Part shown: piece by piece, positions 1 through 8,340 of the stretch | How the letters are laid out: every line of letters starts with the position of its first letter | Position numbering within the stretch: position 1 is the stretch's first letter | Assembly (NCBI GenBank): GCA_964607515.1 | Contig: CAZSKU010000002.1 | Location: forward strand, 1-64,000 | From: UBA6080 sp964607515 | GTDB lineage: Bacteria; Fermentibacterota; Fermentibacteria; Fermentibacterales; JCC-6 | Direction: 5' to 3' | Length of the DNA: 64,000 nucleotides | Program-made: the position numbers and the translations under genes | Notes under the pieces: model-generated | What the model was told of the DNA's origin: nothing | What the model saw: only the letters and a program-made list of their open reading frames with translations | Database searches by the model: none

Positions 1-94
1 TGATGTTGGTGTCGGGAGCGTCCAGAGTGAGAACGATTGATTGTGCGAAAGCTATCCCCGTCACAATCAGCAAGAGCAGCAGAACACGTTTCAT
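1..94 (-). CDS. Secreted protein, N-terminal part only (runs off the left edge)
   Basis: The first 94 bases on the minus strand hold the beginning of a gene that continues past the window edge. It opens with ATG preceded by GGAGG at five-base spacing. The 31 visible codons encode a classical signal peptide: MKR, a leucine-rich core, then GIAFA. Gln-Ser-Ile-Val follows directly. A signal peptidase I cut after the Ala-Phe-Ala would leave glutamine at the new N-terminus. The gene lies about 60 bases downstream of a glutaminyl cyclase gene on the same strand, so that enzyme could convert the exposed Gln to pyroglutamate (inference). The function of the mature protein cannot be told from this fragment. 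Confidence 0.8.
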   Translation of the reverse strand, partial: MKRVLLLLLIVTGIAFAQSIVLTLDAPDTNI

Positions 95-154
95 GATACC
101 TCCACCAAGAATACAAATACCCACTTGAACCATCTCGTGTAATTGCTACCAATT

Positions 155-856
155 CTATAGGTCAATGTCAATGGTGTAGGTTACGGGCCAGTTCTTTCCG
201 GTCACGAGGAACAGGTCGCGGTCGCGGTCGTAGGCGACACCGTTGAGCCCCGAACCGCTTCCGGGATAAAGAGCGCTCATGTCGTATATCCCCAGCACGT
301 CGCCGGATGCCGGGTCTATGGCCAGAATCCGGTTGGACTGCCACTGGTTGGCCCAGACGGTTCCCCTGGCGAACTCCAGTTCGTTCAGGTTCCGCTGGGG
401 GATGCCCGCCAGGGTGACCCTGACGCTGTCGGTTACCCGCATGTTCGTTGGATCGTGGAAACGGAGGATCTCGGAGCCGTCGCTTCGAATCACGTTCTCC
501 CCGTCGAAACAGGCCCCCCAGCCCTCTCCCTGGATGGTGAAAGTGTCCACCGTCTCCAGGGTGACCGGGTCCACCGCCAGCACCACTCCCTCCCTCCAGG
601 TGAGCACCAACATCCTTTCGGGGGATATGAAGGTGAGACCCTCCGCGAAGAGGCTGTCCGGAAGCCTTCTCAGCTGAAGGACCTCACCGGTGGACGGGTC
701 GGTCCTTCGAAGGGAGGACCGACCGTATGTGCCCGTGCTCTCGTAGAGGAAACCTTCGTGGAGTTCGAGCCCCTGGGTGTAGGCGCCCGGGTCGTGCCCG
801 GCCATCTCCACCAGGCTCCAGGCGCCCGCCAGTACCGCCAGAACCTGGAGTATCAC
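155..856 (-). CDS. Glutaminyl-peptide cyclotransferase (plant/bacterial-type beta-propeller QC)
   Basis: A 233-residue protein of the Glu_cyclase_2 family, which turns N-terminal glutamine of secreted proteins into pyroglutamate. Family-like segments are visible: GHDPGAYTQGLELHEG near the start, an ESTGTYGRSSLR stretch, LTWREG, NELEFARGTVWAN and a C-terminal LNGVAYDRD followed by LFLVTGKNWP. An N-terminal hydrophobic stretch (about residues 2-18) suggests export or membrane anchoring. The open frame extends further upstream, but only as shadow of the M48 gene. I chose the GTG at 856, which overlaps the M48 stop codon by one base and has GGAGG about 12 bases upstream. It is the fourth gene of a minus-strand cluster. 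The family call is firm from the motifs; the start is moderately sure. Confidence 0.85.
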   Translation of the reverse strand: MILQVLAVLAGAWSLVEMAGHDPGAYTQGLELHEGFLYESTGTYGRSSLRRTDPSTGEVLQLRRLPDSLFAEGLTFISPERMLVLTWREGVVLAVDPVTLETVDTFTIQGEGWGACFDGENVIRSDGSEILRFHDPTNMRVTDSVRVTLAGIPQRNLNELEFARGTVWANQWQSNRILAIDPASGDVLGIYDMSALYPGSGSGLNGVAYDRDRDLFLVTGKNWPVTYTIDIDL

Positions 857-1803
857 TATCTGCGGCCGCCTCCCCCTGAGGTGCCTCCCCTTCCACCCTG
901 GGGCTGTTCCACGGTCTGGGCGGCACCGGGGACATCGGATGCAGCGACGTAGTCGGCGGTGAACCGCTGGGTCCTCAGGGCAACCGCATCCGGGGCAGGC
1001 TCCGGGTAATTGCCGGCCTGGATCATCGTTCTCACCCATGCGGCCCGGTCGGAGGGCGCGGGATGGGTCTTCCAGAAGCCCTGGGTGCCTCCCTGCTGGG
1101 CCATCCTGTCCAGCACCTCAGCCAGAGCCGCTGGACTGTAGCCGGCGTCAGCCAGGATGCAGACCGCCAGGCTGTCGGCGTCCCGCTCGGCGTCCCGGCT
1201 GTACCCGGTGGTGACGATGGTTTCGGTTATCTCTGAGACGATGTCGCCGTAGTTCTCCACCAGTTCCCTGGTCTCGCTTCCCCCGAGGTGTCTGGCGCCT
1301 TCGGTTCCCAGAGTGGTCCAAGCGGCGGTCATCTTGGCCCGGTTAACGGCGCCCACCCCGTGGGCCAGCACCACATGGGCTATCTCATGGGCCAGGATGG
1401 CGGCCATCTGGTCCTCGTTCCGGGCCAGGTCGGAGAGCCCCCTAGTGATGAAGATCAACCCGCCCGGGCAGGCCATGGCGTTGATCTCAGGGGAGTTCAG
1501 CAGAAGGAAGCGGTACCCGCCGTAGGTGAAGGGTCTTGGGGAGAAGCCCGCCAGGGCGGTTCCCAGGAGATTCAGGTAGCGGTTCCTGCCGGAGTGCCAG
1601 TCGGGTGTGTAGTTGGTGAGCATGTAGGCGGCCACGGAACGTCCAAGGTAATACTCCTCGGTCTCGGTTATCTCGCGGTTGGCATCCTGGAACGCCTGGA
1701 CCACCGAGACGGCGCTGGTGACCTCTTCACTCTCGATTATGTCGGTGATGCCCGAGGGGATGTCCAGCCCGAAGGCCATAAGTGCGCAGAGGAGGATGCT
1801 CAT
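856..1803 (-). CDS. M48-family zinc metallopeptidase (BepA/YfgC-like)
   Basis: A 315-residue peptidase with the zinc motif HEIAH at residues 139-143 (two His ligands plus catalytic Glu) and the third ligand, Glu205, in DAERDADSLA. That downstream element is typical of M48. The first 17 residues are hydrophobic and look like a signal peptide, so the enzyme probably acts in the periplasm, where relatives such as BepA degrade misfolded outer-membrane proteins. The C-terminus is a low-complexity Gly/Arg tail. The start overlaps the SH3 gene stop in an ATGA, and the stop overlaps the cyclotransferase GTG, so the three genes are probably translated as a unit. Substrate and any chaperone role are inference. 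Confidence 0.88.
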   Translation of the reverse strand: MSILLCALMAFGLDIPSGITDIIESEEVTSAVSVVQAFQDANREITETEEYYLGRSVAAYMLTNYTPDWHSGRNRYLNLLGTALAGFSPRPFTYGGYRFLLLNSPEINAMACPGGLIFITRGLSDLARNEDQMAAILAHEIAHVVLAHGVGAVNRAKMTAAWTTLGTEGARHLGGSETRELVENYGDIVSEITETIVTTGYSRDAERDADSLAVCILADAGYSPAALAEVLDRMAQQGGTQGFWKTHPAPSDRAAWVRTMIQAGNYPEPAPDAVALRTQRFTADYVAASDVPGAAQTVEQPQGGRGGTSGGGGRR

Positions 1804-2300
1804 CGGGGTCTCCCTTCAACGGGGGTGGAGACGGTAGCCGCTTCCCCCTCGATCAGACCCACGGCTGCCAGAAAGGCCCCCACGGCCTCCGGGGAGGTTT
1901 TCAACTGCTCCATCCGGTCCACAAGATCGAACCTGAGATCGGCTTCCTCGGCGTAGGATGCCTCCACATCGGCGTTGAACCCCCTGCCGGCAAGCATTAT
2001 CATGTCGGGGTCCTGTTCCCCTCCGGAGCTGCCCCGGCTGAGTACGGCACCGGTGAGGGAGGTGGAGTGGAGCCATCCCTGGGTTCCTCCGGGAAGCTGC
2101 ACCTGGAACCAGGCGCCCTGTTCCCCGATAACGTTCACCTCGGTTCCGAAGTCCACTGTGGCGATGGGCTGGGCGTAGTGAACCGGCCTGGGGAACAGGC
2201 TCTGGTCGCGGGTCTTCACCGTGGCCATCCCTCCCACCTGGATGTCGTCGTCGGCGGTCAGCAGCGCCGCCGCCGCCAGCAGAACAAGAATCAGTTTCAT
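1800..2300 (-). CDS. Secreted bacterial SH3-domain protein
   Basis: A 166-residue protein starting at the ATG at 2300, which has GGGAGGGAAG directly upstream. The first 17 residues (MKLILVLLAAAALLTA) form a signal peptide. Roughly residues 25-85 resemble a bacterial SH3 domain (SH3b): GMATVKTRDQSLFPRP, then FGTEVNVIGEQGAWFQVQL and GTQGWLHSTSL. Such domains bind peptidoglycan or protein partners in the envelope. The C-terminal half is unassigned. The open frame upstream of 2300 overlaps the cyclase gene and is not coding. The stop overlaps the M48 start (ATGA), which suggests that SH3 protein and peptidase work together in the periplasm; this is inference. Confidence 0.75.
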   Translation of the reverse strand: MKLILVLLAAAALLTADDDIQVGGMATVKTRDQSLFPRPVHYAQPIATVDFGTEVNVIGEQGAWFQVQLPGGTQGWLHSTSLTGAVLSRGSSGGEQDPDMIMLAGRGFNADVEASYAEEADLRFDLVDRMEQLKTSPEAVGAFLAAVGLIEGEAATVSTPVEGRPR

Positions 2301-2314
2301 CTTCCCTCCCGATT

Positions 2315-4375
2315 CTACTTGGACGATAGTTTCCAGACGCCGTTCCAGTCCGGCGGCACGCCTTTTCCGACCATATCCTCGCAACGGTTCCGCAGGGTCA
2401 GCGCCGCGGGGTGGTCCAGGGATGCGAACAACTCCAGGGCTTCCGCCGGCCTGCCGGCCCGGTACAGCTTCAGAGCCTGCGTATAAAGGGCGCTCCACTC
2501 AGGCAGCTCCTCCTCGAAGGGGGTGTACAGGGCCACCGGCCTGGACTGGCCCACCACCATCACGGAGTCCAGTTCCAGGAAGCTGATCCCGGGGGCCTGT
2601 TCCATGGTAGGTCCAGGGAGGAGGATTGGGGTTCCGTAGACCTTGTTCACCCCCTCCAGTCTGCTGGCCAGGTTCACCGCGTCACCCATCACGGTATAGT
2701 CGAACCTTTTCTCGCTGCCCATGTTACCCACCACCATGGGGCCCGTGGACAGGCCGATCCTGGTTTTCAGAGGAGGAAACCCTTCGTTCTTCAGCCTGAG
2801 GTTCAGCCCCTCGTGCATCCGCTGGCACTCCAGCGCCGCCCGGCAGGCCCTGAGGGCGTGATCCTCCATGGGCAGGGGAGCGCCCCAGAAGGCCACGATG
2901 GCGTCGCCCTCGAACTTATCCACCGTGCCGCCCCACTTGAGGATGATGTCGGTCATGGCGGTGAGGTAGATGTTCAAGAGGGCCACGAGCCTCTCCGGCT
3001 CCAGCTTTTCGCTGATGCTGGTGAACCCGCCCACGTCGCTGAAGAAGGCGGTCATCACCCGGCGTTCTCCGCCGAGGGTGAGGATGGAGGGGTTCTTCAC
3101 CACCTGGGCCACCACCTCCGGAGAGAGGTACTGGCTGAAGGCGCTCCTCAGGAAGCGCTTCTGCCTGTTGGCCCTGAAGTTGGCCTCCACCGCCCCGGCC
3201 AGCAGGGATACCATGCCCCCTGACAGAGGAGCCGCCGCATCCATCCAGACACCGTTTTTGAAAAACATGTAAACGGCGGCCGCATACCCCAGTATCAGAA
3301 CGGTGCCGGTGGCGATGGAGCCTCCCACTGAAGGAATTACAAGCATGACCGTTCCGATTGCCAGCGCGATAAGTATCGTTGTCACGATGGGGACCGTCGG
3401 GGCGGGTCGTTCGATTCCCCTTCCGGTCATGATGTTGTCGTATACAGTGGCATGCACCTCGACCCCGGGGTAGTTGGCGCTGAAAGGGGTCGGCTTCAGG
3501 TCGAACAGGTCGACCGCGGTGTAGCCCACCAGGACGACGGCGTCCTGGAATACGTCACCGTCGTCATCCTCCATCATCATCTCGAACACCCGGTCCGCCC
3601 CCAGGGTGGTGTATGTCCCCCTGGGGCCCATGAACCGGGGTATGAAGGTGCCATCAGTGGATACCGGCACGCTGACTCCGCCAAGATGCAGCCTTCCGTC
3701 TGAGATGTAAGGGGTTTCCCCGGAGGCGATCATTGCGAGGGCGAGTCCCGGGGAAGGTACCGGGCCGCCGGGGGTACGGGAAAAAAGAGGTACGCGTCTG
3801 ACCACCCCGTCCGGATCGGCTTTCACCAGAGGGGAGGCAAATGAGGTGGCACCCGAGGAGATCTCGGTGACGGGGAACCTGGCTGACCGGTAGAGGGGGC
3901 CCTCTCGTGAAGGAGATTCCATGTTGATAAGCACGCTGTCGGGGATCGGGGCGGCTGCCGAGTCGAGGAACAGGTTTACGATGAAGACGGTGGGAAGCCT
4001 CGATGCCTGCGCTCCGAACAGGCTGTCTTCGTAAGCCCCCCACATCGAGGAGGTTTCAAAGGTGATGTCGAAGAAAAGCGCTTTCGCTCCCTGGCCGGCC
4101 AGGAAACCCGCCATGTCGGCCCATATCTCCCTGGGCCACGGCCAGGCAACATCAATGGATTCCAGGGAGGAATCGTCCAGGGCGATGATCACCACACGGG
4201 GGTCGGCCTCTCCGGGGTTTGGGTCCAGCCTGCACCTGGCGTCGTAGGTGACCGCCTCCAGGTTCCTCATGGCGCCGGTGTGGGAGAGCAGGGCGAATAT
4301 CGCTCCGACTCCGGCGGAAAGCCCCAGCGCCCGGAACCTGAGGAACCTCTCGGAGGGTCCCCGGGAAAAAGCCAT
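2315..4375 (-). CDS. Membrane-bound class III adenylate/guanylate cyclase with CHASE2 sensor domain
   Basis: A 686-residue signalling enzyme. An N-terminal membrane helix (about residues 15-35) leads into a large extracytoplasmic CHASE2 domain starting near YDARCRLDP. Further membrane helices lie around residues 325-390, followed by the cyclase catalytic domain. Class III motifs are intact: FFSDVGGFTSISE (first metal Asp), DKFEGDAIVAFWGAP (second Asp and substrate Lys) and YTVMGDAVNLASRLEG (transition-state Asn/Arg). It should therefore make cAMP or cGMP, although nucleotide choice is not certain from sequence. I chose the ATG at 4375 because AGGAGG sits six bases upstream; a TTG two codons earlier is less well placed. 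It leads the minus-strand cluster. A possible target, a cyclic-nucleotide-binding protein, lies at 52813-53310. Confidence 0.9.
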   Translation of the reverse strand: MAFSRGPSERFLRFRALGLSAGVGAIFALLSHTGAMRNLEAVTYDARCRLDPNPGEADPRVVIIALDDSSLESIDVAWPWPREIWADMAGFLAGQGAKALFFDITFETSSMWGAYEDSLFGAQASRLPTVFIVNLFLDSAAAPIPDSVLINMESPSREGPLYRSARFPVTEISSGATSFASPLVKADPDGVVRRVPLFSRTPGGPVPSPGLALAMIASGETPYISDGRLHLGGVSVPVSTDGTFIPRFMGPRGTYTTLGADRVFEMMMEDDDGDVFQDAVVLVGYTAVDLFDLKPTPFSANYPGVEVHATVYDNIMTGRGIERPAPTVPIVTTILIALAIGTVMLVIPSVGGSIATGTVLILGYAAAVYMFFKNGVWMDAAAPLSGGMVSLLAGAVEANFRANRQKRFLRSAFSQYLSPEVVAQVVKNPSILTLGGERRVMTAFFSDVGGFTSISEKLEPERLVALLNIYLTAMTDIILKWGGTVDKFEGDAIVAFWGAPLPMEDHALRACRAALECQRMHEGLNLRLKNEGFPPLKTRIGLSTGPMVVGNMGSEKRFDYTVMGDAVNLASRLEGVNKVYGTPILLPGPTMEQAPGISFLELDSVMVVGQSRPVALYTPFEEELPEWSALYTQALKLYRAGRPAEALELFASLDHPAALTLRNRCEDMVGKGVPPDWNGVWKLSSK

Positions 4376-4454
4376 GAACAACCTCCTGAAGACGGGGCTA
4401 ATCTACCCTTGATGTCATCTGAAAGGAAGCCGTGGGGGCGGTTCCTTCGTCGCA

Positions 4455-4463
4455 TGTTATAAT
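4455..4463 (+). promoter_or_regulatory. Extended -10 promoter for the der-plsY run
   Basis: TGTTATAAT reads as an exact extended -10 element (TGn followed by TATAAT), with no convincing -35 hexamer 17 bases upstream. Transcription would begin near 4470, about 20 bases before the der ATG. It lies in the 113-base gap between the divergent cyclase and der genes. On the minus strand the same AT-rich patch and a TAGATT near 4400 are weak candidates for the cyclase promoter. Confidence 0.6.
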
Positions 4464-4488
4464 AGAAACCAACCTGCGGGAGGGTGTT

Positions 4489-5793
4489 ATGTCCAAGAGG
4501 CTTCCCACCCTGGCGGTGGTTGGACGGGTCAACGTCGGGAAGTCTTCACTGTTCAACAAGATATGCGGCGGCCGGGGGGCAATTGTTGACAACGCCCCCG
4601 GGGTCACCCGGGACAGGAAGTTCGCCCTGGCCCAGTGGAACGGCAGAAGGTTCCTGCTGGTGGACACCGGGGGTCTCACGCCGGATCGGGAGGATCCTTT
4701 TCAGGAGGCCATACGCCGGCAGGTTGCCTTCGCCGTGGATGAGGCCGACGTGGTGGTCCTCCTCACGGACGGCACCGCGGGGGTCCACCCCCACGACGAG
4801 GAAGCCGCCAGACTCATGAGGAAGAGCGGGCTTCCGGTGGTGCTGGCGGTGAACAAGGTGGACACCGGCGACAGGCTGGACCTGGTGCACGAGTTCAACT
4901 CTCTGGGGCTGGGAAAGCCGTGGCCCGTGAGCGCCGCCCACGGCCTGGGGGTTGCGGACCTTCTGGACCATGTTCTGCCCTTGCTGCCGGATACGGAGAT
5001 AGAGGACTTCCAGGGGGTGTCCCTGGCTGTGGTCGGCCGCCCGAACGTGGGGAAGAGTTCCCTGGTGAACCGGCTCTGCGACACCGAACGGGCCATCGTC
5101 CATTCGGAACCCGGCACCACCCGGGACTCCACGGACACCGTTATCACATGGAAGGACCATGCTTTCCGGATCATAGACACCGCCGGCCTGCGAAGGAAAT
5201 GCAGGAAGATGGAGGACGTGGAGTTCTACAGCACTCTCCGGGCCTGGCGCAGCGCCCAGGAGGCCGATGTGTGCGTGGTGCTCCTGGACGGGGCTGAATT
5301 CCCCACGGGTCAGGACTCCCGGATCCTGGGAAGGATATGGGAGATGGGGAAGGGCATCCTCATCTGCGTAAACAAGAGCGACCTGGGGCTGGACCGGAAC
5401 CTGTGGCTTCAGAGCGTGCTGCAGCGGTTCCCGCCGGCGTCCGACATCCCCGTGATGTTCATCAGTGCCCTGCAGGGAACGGGAGTTGGAAGGATCCTTC
5501 CGGAGGTGAAACGGATCGCCGATCGGCGTTCCGTCAAGCTGGCCACCAGCAGGGTGAACCAGATGCTCCTGAAGGCCGTCAGGGAGGTGCCCCCGCCGTC
5601 ACCTGGGGGCAAGCAGCTCAAATTTTTCTACGGAACCCAGGTCCGGCAGTCGCCGCCTTCTTTCCTCGTGTTCCTCACCAGGCCGGACCTGGTGCCCGAC
5701 AACTACAGGAGATACCTCGAGAACGCATTCCGCAAGGAGCTGGACCTGAAGGGGGTTCCCATGAACCTGGTCCTGAGAAGGAGGGAACACTGA
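4489..5793 (+). CDS. der: GTPase Der (EngA), ribosome assembly
   Basis: A 434-residue tandem-GTPase that matures the 50S subunit. Two G domains are visible. The first has GRVNVGKSS, DTGGL and NKVD; the second has GRPNVGKSS, DTAGL and NKSD. Both are followed by the C-terminal KH-like domain (KQLKFFYGTQV, then FLVFLTRPDLVPDNYRRYLENAFR). The length fits the family. I placed the start at the ATG at 4489 (MSKRLPTLAVVGR), with a purine-rich GCGGGAGGG upstream; the open frame extends 19 codons further without support. It is the first gene of a long same-strand run. Its stop codon overlaps the plsY start, an arrangement that couples translation of the two. Confidence 0.96.
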   Translation: MSKRLPTLAVVGRVNVGKSSLFNKICGGRGAIVDNAPGVTRDRKFALAQWNGRRFLLVDTGGLTPDREDPFQEAIRRQVAFAVDEADVVVLLTDGTAGVHPHDEEAARLMRKSGLPVVLAVNKVDTGDRLDLVHEFNSLGLGKPWPVSAAHGLGVADLLDHVLPLLPDTEIEDFQGVSLAVVGRPNVGKSSLVNRLCDTERAIVHSEPGTTRDSTDTVITWKDHAFRIIDTAGLRRKCRKMEDVEFYSTLRAWRSAQEADVCVVLLDGAEFPTGQDSRILGRIWEMGKGILICVNKSDLGLDRNLWLQSVLQRFPPASDIPVMFISALQGTGVGRILPEVKRIADRRSVKLATSRVNQMLLKAVREVPPPSPGGKQLKFFYGTQVRQSPPSFLVFLTRPDLVPDNYRRYLENAFRKELDLKGVPMNLVLRRREH

Positions 5794-6368
5794 CCGCTGT
5801 TATCCTGGCCGCGGCCTTCCTTTCAGGTTCGATCCCCTTCTCGTGGTTCCTGGGCAGGGCCATGGGAGTGGACCTTCTGAAGGTGGGGTCCGGGAATCCC
5901 GGGGCCACCAATCTTCTCCGCAGCCGGGGCACCGCCCCGGGGGTGACCGGTCTTTTGCTGGACGCGGCCAAGGGAGCGGCCCCGGTGTTGTGGGCGGTCC
6001 ACACTCCCGAGCCGTGGGTTCCCGCGGCAGCGGCCCTGGCGGCGATCCTCGGACACGTATTCATGCCATGGTTCGGGTTCCGCGGGGGCAAAGGCGTGGC
6101 CACCGCTCTGGGGGCGCTCCTGGTGTTGTCGCCCCCGGCGGTGCTCTGCTCTCTGGGTGTTTTCATCGCAGCGGTGGCTCTGTCCCGAATGGTCAGCCTG
6201 GGCAGCATCCTCGGGGTGGCCGCCCTGGCTCCCTTCGGAATCCTCTTCCGGTGCGGCGTGTGGGTCAACCTGGTGTTCGGCGCGGTGGCTCTCGTGGTCA
6301 TTCTGGGCCACCGGGGCAATGTCGGAAGGATACTCAAGGGAACCGAGAGACGGGTGGGGTCCCGGTGA
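5790..6368 (+). CDS. plsY: Acyl-phosphate:glycerol-3-phosphate acyltransferase PlsY, probably starting at CTG
   Basis: A 192-residue polytopic membrane enzyme that acylates glycerol-3-phosphate from acyl-phosphate, the first step of phospholipid synthesis. Family motifs are present in order: GSIPFSWFLGR, KVGSGNPGATN, DAAKG, ILGHVFMPWFGFRGGKGVAT and VILGHRGNVGR. No ATG, GTG or TTG exists in frame between the der region and the essential GSIPF motif. The nearest codon that gives the normal N-terminal length is the CTG at 5790, which sits inside a CTGA overlap with the der stop and has AAGGAGGG five bases upstream. The first ATG downstream would remove the first 24 residues. The product is very sure; the non-canonical start is likely but unproven. 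Confidence 0.93.
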   Translation: MTAVILAAAFLSGSIPFSWFLGRAMGVDLLKVGSGNPGATNLLRSRGTAPGVTGLLLDAAKGAAPVLWAVHTPEPWVPAAAALAAILGHVFMPWFGFRGGKGVATALGALLVLSPPAVLCSLGVFIAAVALSRMVSLGSILGVAALAPFGILFRCGVWVNLVFGAVALVVILGHRGNVGRILKGTERRVGSR

Positions 6369-7132
6369 CAAGCCTGGTCCTCCTGATGAAGAGCCTGGTG
6401 GACAAGGACCTGCGGGTGCGATACAAGAGAAGCCTTCTGGGCTTCCTGTGGTTCCTTTTGAAACCCCTGTTCAGCATGGCGGTGTACACCGTGGTGTTCA
6501 CCAGGATAATCCGGTTCGGCGGGGCCATACAGCACTTCAGTCTGTTCCTCCTGGCGGGGCTTCTTCCGTGGAATTTCCTCAGCTCTTCCCTGTCCGCCTC
6601 CACCCGGACCCTGCTGGACAACCACAGGCTGATCCGCAGCGTGTACTTTCCCAGGGCGGCCCTTCCCGTGGCGGCGGTCCTGGCCAACGGAGTTCACATG
6701 ATCCTGGCGCTTGGAGTCCTGGAGGCCCTGCTCTGGATATGGGGACATCCTCCCGGTCCTCCCCTGCTGGCCCTGATTCCCGGAGCGCTCATGCTGTGCT
6801 GCCTGACCTCCGGGCTGGCCATGGCCCTGAGCGTCTGGAACGTCTACTACAGAGACGTGTCCCAGTTCCTGGAGGTGGTCCTGCTGGCCTGGTTCTACGC
6901 CAGCCCCGTGATCTACCCTCTGGGCAGGGGGATGATACCCCCGGGGGTTGAGGCGGTTCTGCGTTACAACCCGGTGGCGGGAATCCTCGAAATCTTCCAT
7001 GGCGCCATGTACTACGGCATTTGGCCGGAAACCTGGTGCTGGGTCAGCGGCGCCGCCTGGAGTCTGGCATTCCTGGCCCTGGGGGTCGTGGTTTTCCGGG
7101 GGCGGGAGGCATCCGTGGTGAAGGAGCTCTGA
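6365..7132 (+). CDS. ABC-2 type polysaccharide export permease (Wzm-like)
   Basis: A 255-residue inner-membrane permease with about six predicted membrane helices. The N-terminus KDLRVRYKRSLLGFLW is the usual cytoplasmic lead of Wzm/TagG-type exporters, and SPVIYPLGR plus RYNPVAGILEIF near the C-terminus are typical of ABC2_membrane proteins. These pair with a Wzt ATPase to export O-antigen or other polymer linked to undecaprenyl phosphate. I chose the GTG at 6365, which overlaps the plsY stop as GTGA; an ATG at 6386 is possible but lacks a ribosome site. The partner ATPase follows directly (TGATG overlap), which supports the transporter pair. Confidence 0.9.
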   Translation: MTSLVLLMKSLVDKDLRVRYKRSLLGFLWFLLKPLFSMAVYTVVFTRIIRFGGAIQHFSLFLLAGLLPWNFLSSSLSASTRTLLDNHRLIRSVYFPRAALPVAAVLANGVHMILALGVLEALLWIWGHPPGPPLLALIPGALMLCCLTSGLAMALSVWNVYYRDVSQFLEVVLLAWFYASPVIYPLGRGMIPPGVEAVLRYNPVAGILEIFHGAMYYGIWPETWCWVSGAAWSLAFLALGVVVFRGREASVVKEL

Positions 7133-8340
7133 TGGGTCTTTCACCGGGTGCAGTGCTCTTCGAGGACGTCCGGCTTGATTACAGGCTCTACAGGGACCGG
7201 AGCGTCACCCTGATGCAGGCCGTGATGAACCTGTTCGGCAGGGGAACCACCACCTCATGGTTCACGGCCCTGGACGGAGTCTCCTTCGGAATAGAACCCG
7301 GTGAGGCGGTGGCTCTGATCGGCGCCAACGGCGCCGGGAAGTCCACCAGCCTGAAGCTCCTGGCGGGGATCTACAGACCCACCTCGGGAACGGTGAGAAC
7401 CGGCGGCAGGATAGCAAGCCTTCTGGACCTGGGCGTTGGCTTCCACCCGGAACTCACAGGGGCCGAGAACGTAATGCTCAACGGGGCCCTTCTGGGGTTG
7501 AACCAGGGGGAGATGAGGGCCCTTCTTCCGGATGTGGCCCGTTTCGCCATGCTGGAACGGTTCATGGACACCCCGGTGAAGTACTACAGCGCGGGCATGT
7601 TCATGCGCCTGGGGTTCTCCCTGGCGACCAGCGTGGACCCTGACATCCTTTTGATAGACGAGGTCCTGGCGGTGGGGGACGCGGGTTTCCAGAGCAGGTG
7701 TCTGGAGAGGATCCGGGGATTCAGGGAGCGGGGCAAGACCATCGTGTTCGTGAGCCATGATCCCGCCGCCGTGAGAAGCATCTGCGGCAGGGCTGTCTGG
7801 CTGGACTCGGGAACGGTGAGGATGGACGGTCCCGCGGAAGAGATCCTGGCGGGATACCTTTCCTCCGCCGGGGGCGCCGCACCCCCTGCGGAGGCCGCCG
7901 GAGTTACCCCCAGGGAATGGGGCTCAAGGGAGGTATTCTTCAGACGTCTTTCGATCTCCGACGGCAAGGGGAATCCGGCGACGGTTTTCCGACCCGGCGA
8001 GCCGATCCTGGTGAAGGCGTTCATGGGAACCCCCCCGGGGCGGCGCATCCAGAACGTGATTCTGGGATACAGCATCCACAGACCCGACGGAGAAACCGTT
8101 CTCGCGGGGAACAACCTGGAGAACGGGCGCCCGCTGCTGGAGGTGCGGGACGGTCTGGAGGCCTCCATGCGCCTCTCAGTGACGGCCTTGGAACCGGGAA
8201 ACTACGTGATGGGGTTCTCCCTCACCGGCAACGGAACCGACTACCACTGGAAGGACTTCATGTACCCGGTGACCATTCTGGGTCCCAGGGAGAGGATTCC
8301 CCTGAGACTGGACTCCGTGGAGTTCAGCGGTGGATCCTGA
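7132..8340 (+). CDS. ABC exporter ATPase with C-terminal carbohydrate-binding-type extension (Wzt-like)
   Basis: A 402-residue ATPase of the Wzt/TagH type. Walker A is GANGAGKST, the signature region is YYSAGMFMRLGFSLA, Walker B is DILLIDEVLAVGD and the H-loop is VSHD. Residues from about 265 to the end form an extra beta-rich domain (RIQNVILGYSIHRPDG, then PGNYVMGFSLTGNGTDYHWKD). It resembles the Wzt C-terminal domain that recognises a finished polysaccharide end in O-antigen systems. This suggests the exported glycan carries a terminal modification. The start ATG has AAGGAG six bases upstream and overlaps the permease stop by one base. Identity as a polysaccharide exporter is sure; the glycan is unknown. 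Confidence 0.92.
   Translation: MGLSPGAVLFEDVRLDYRLYRDRSVTLMQAVMNLFGRGTTTSWFTALDGVSFGIEPGEAVALIGANGAGKSTSLKLLAGIYRPTSGTVRTGGRIASLLDLGVGFHPELTGAENVMLNGALLGLNQGEMRALLPDVARFAMLERFMDTPVKYYSAGMFMRLGFSLATSVDPDILLIDEVLAVGDAGFQSRCLERIRGFRERGKTIVFVSHDPAAVRSICGRAVWLDSGTVRMDGPAEEILAGYLSSAGGAAPPAEAAGVTPREWGSREVFFRRLSISDGKGNPATVFRPGEPILVKAFMGTPPGRRIQNVILGYSIHRPDGETVLAGNNLENGRPLLEVRDGLEASMRLSVTALEPGNYVMGFSLTGNGTDYHWKDFMYPVTILGPRERIPLRLDSVEFSGGS

Noticed and set aside
5675..7144. A 489-codon minus-strand open frame opposite plsY and the ABC permease
   Set aside because: The plus strand carries well-matched family motifs; the minus translation is Pro/Arg/Gln-rich with no signature.
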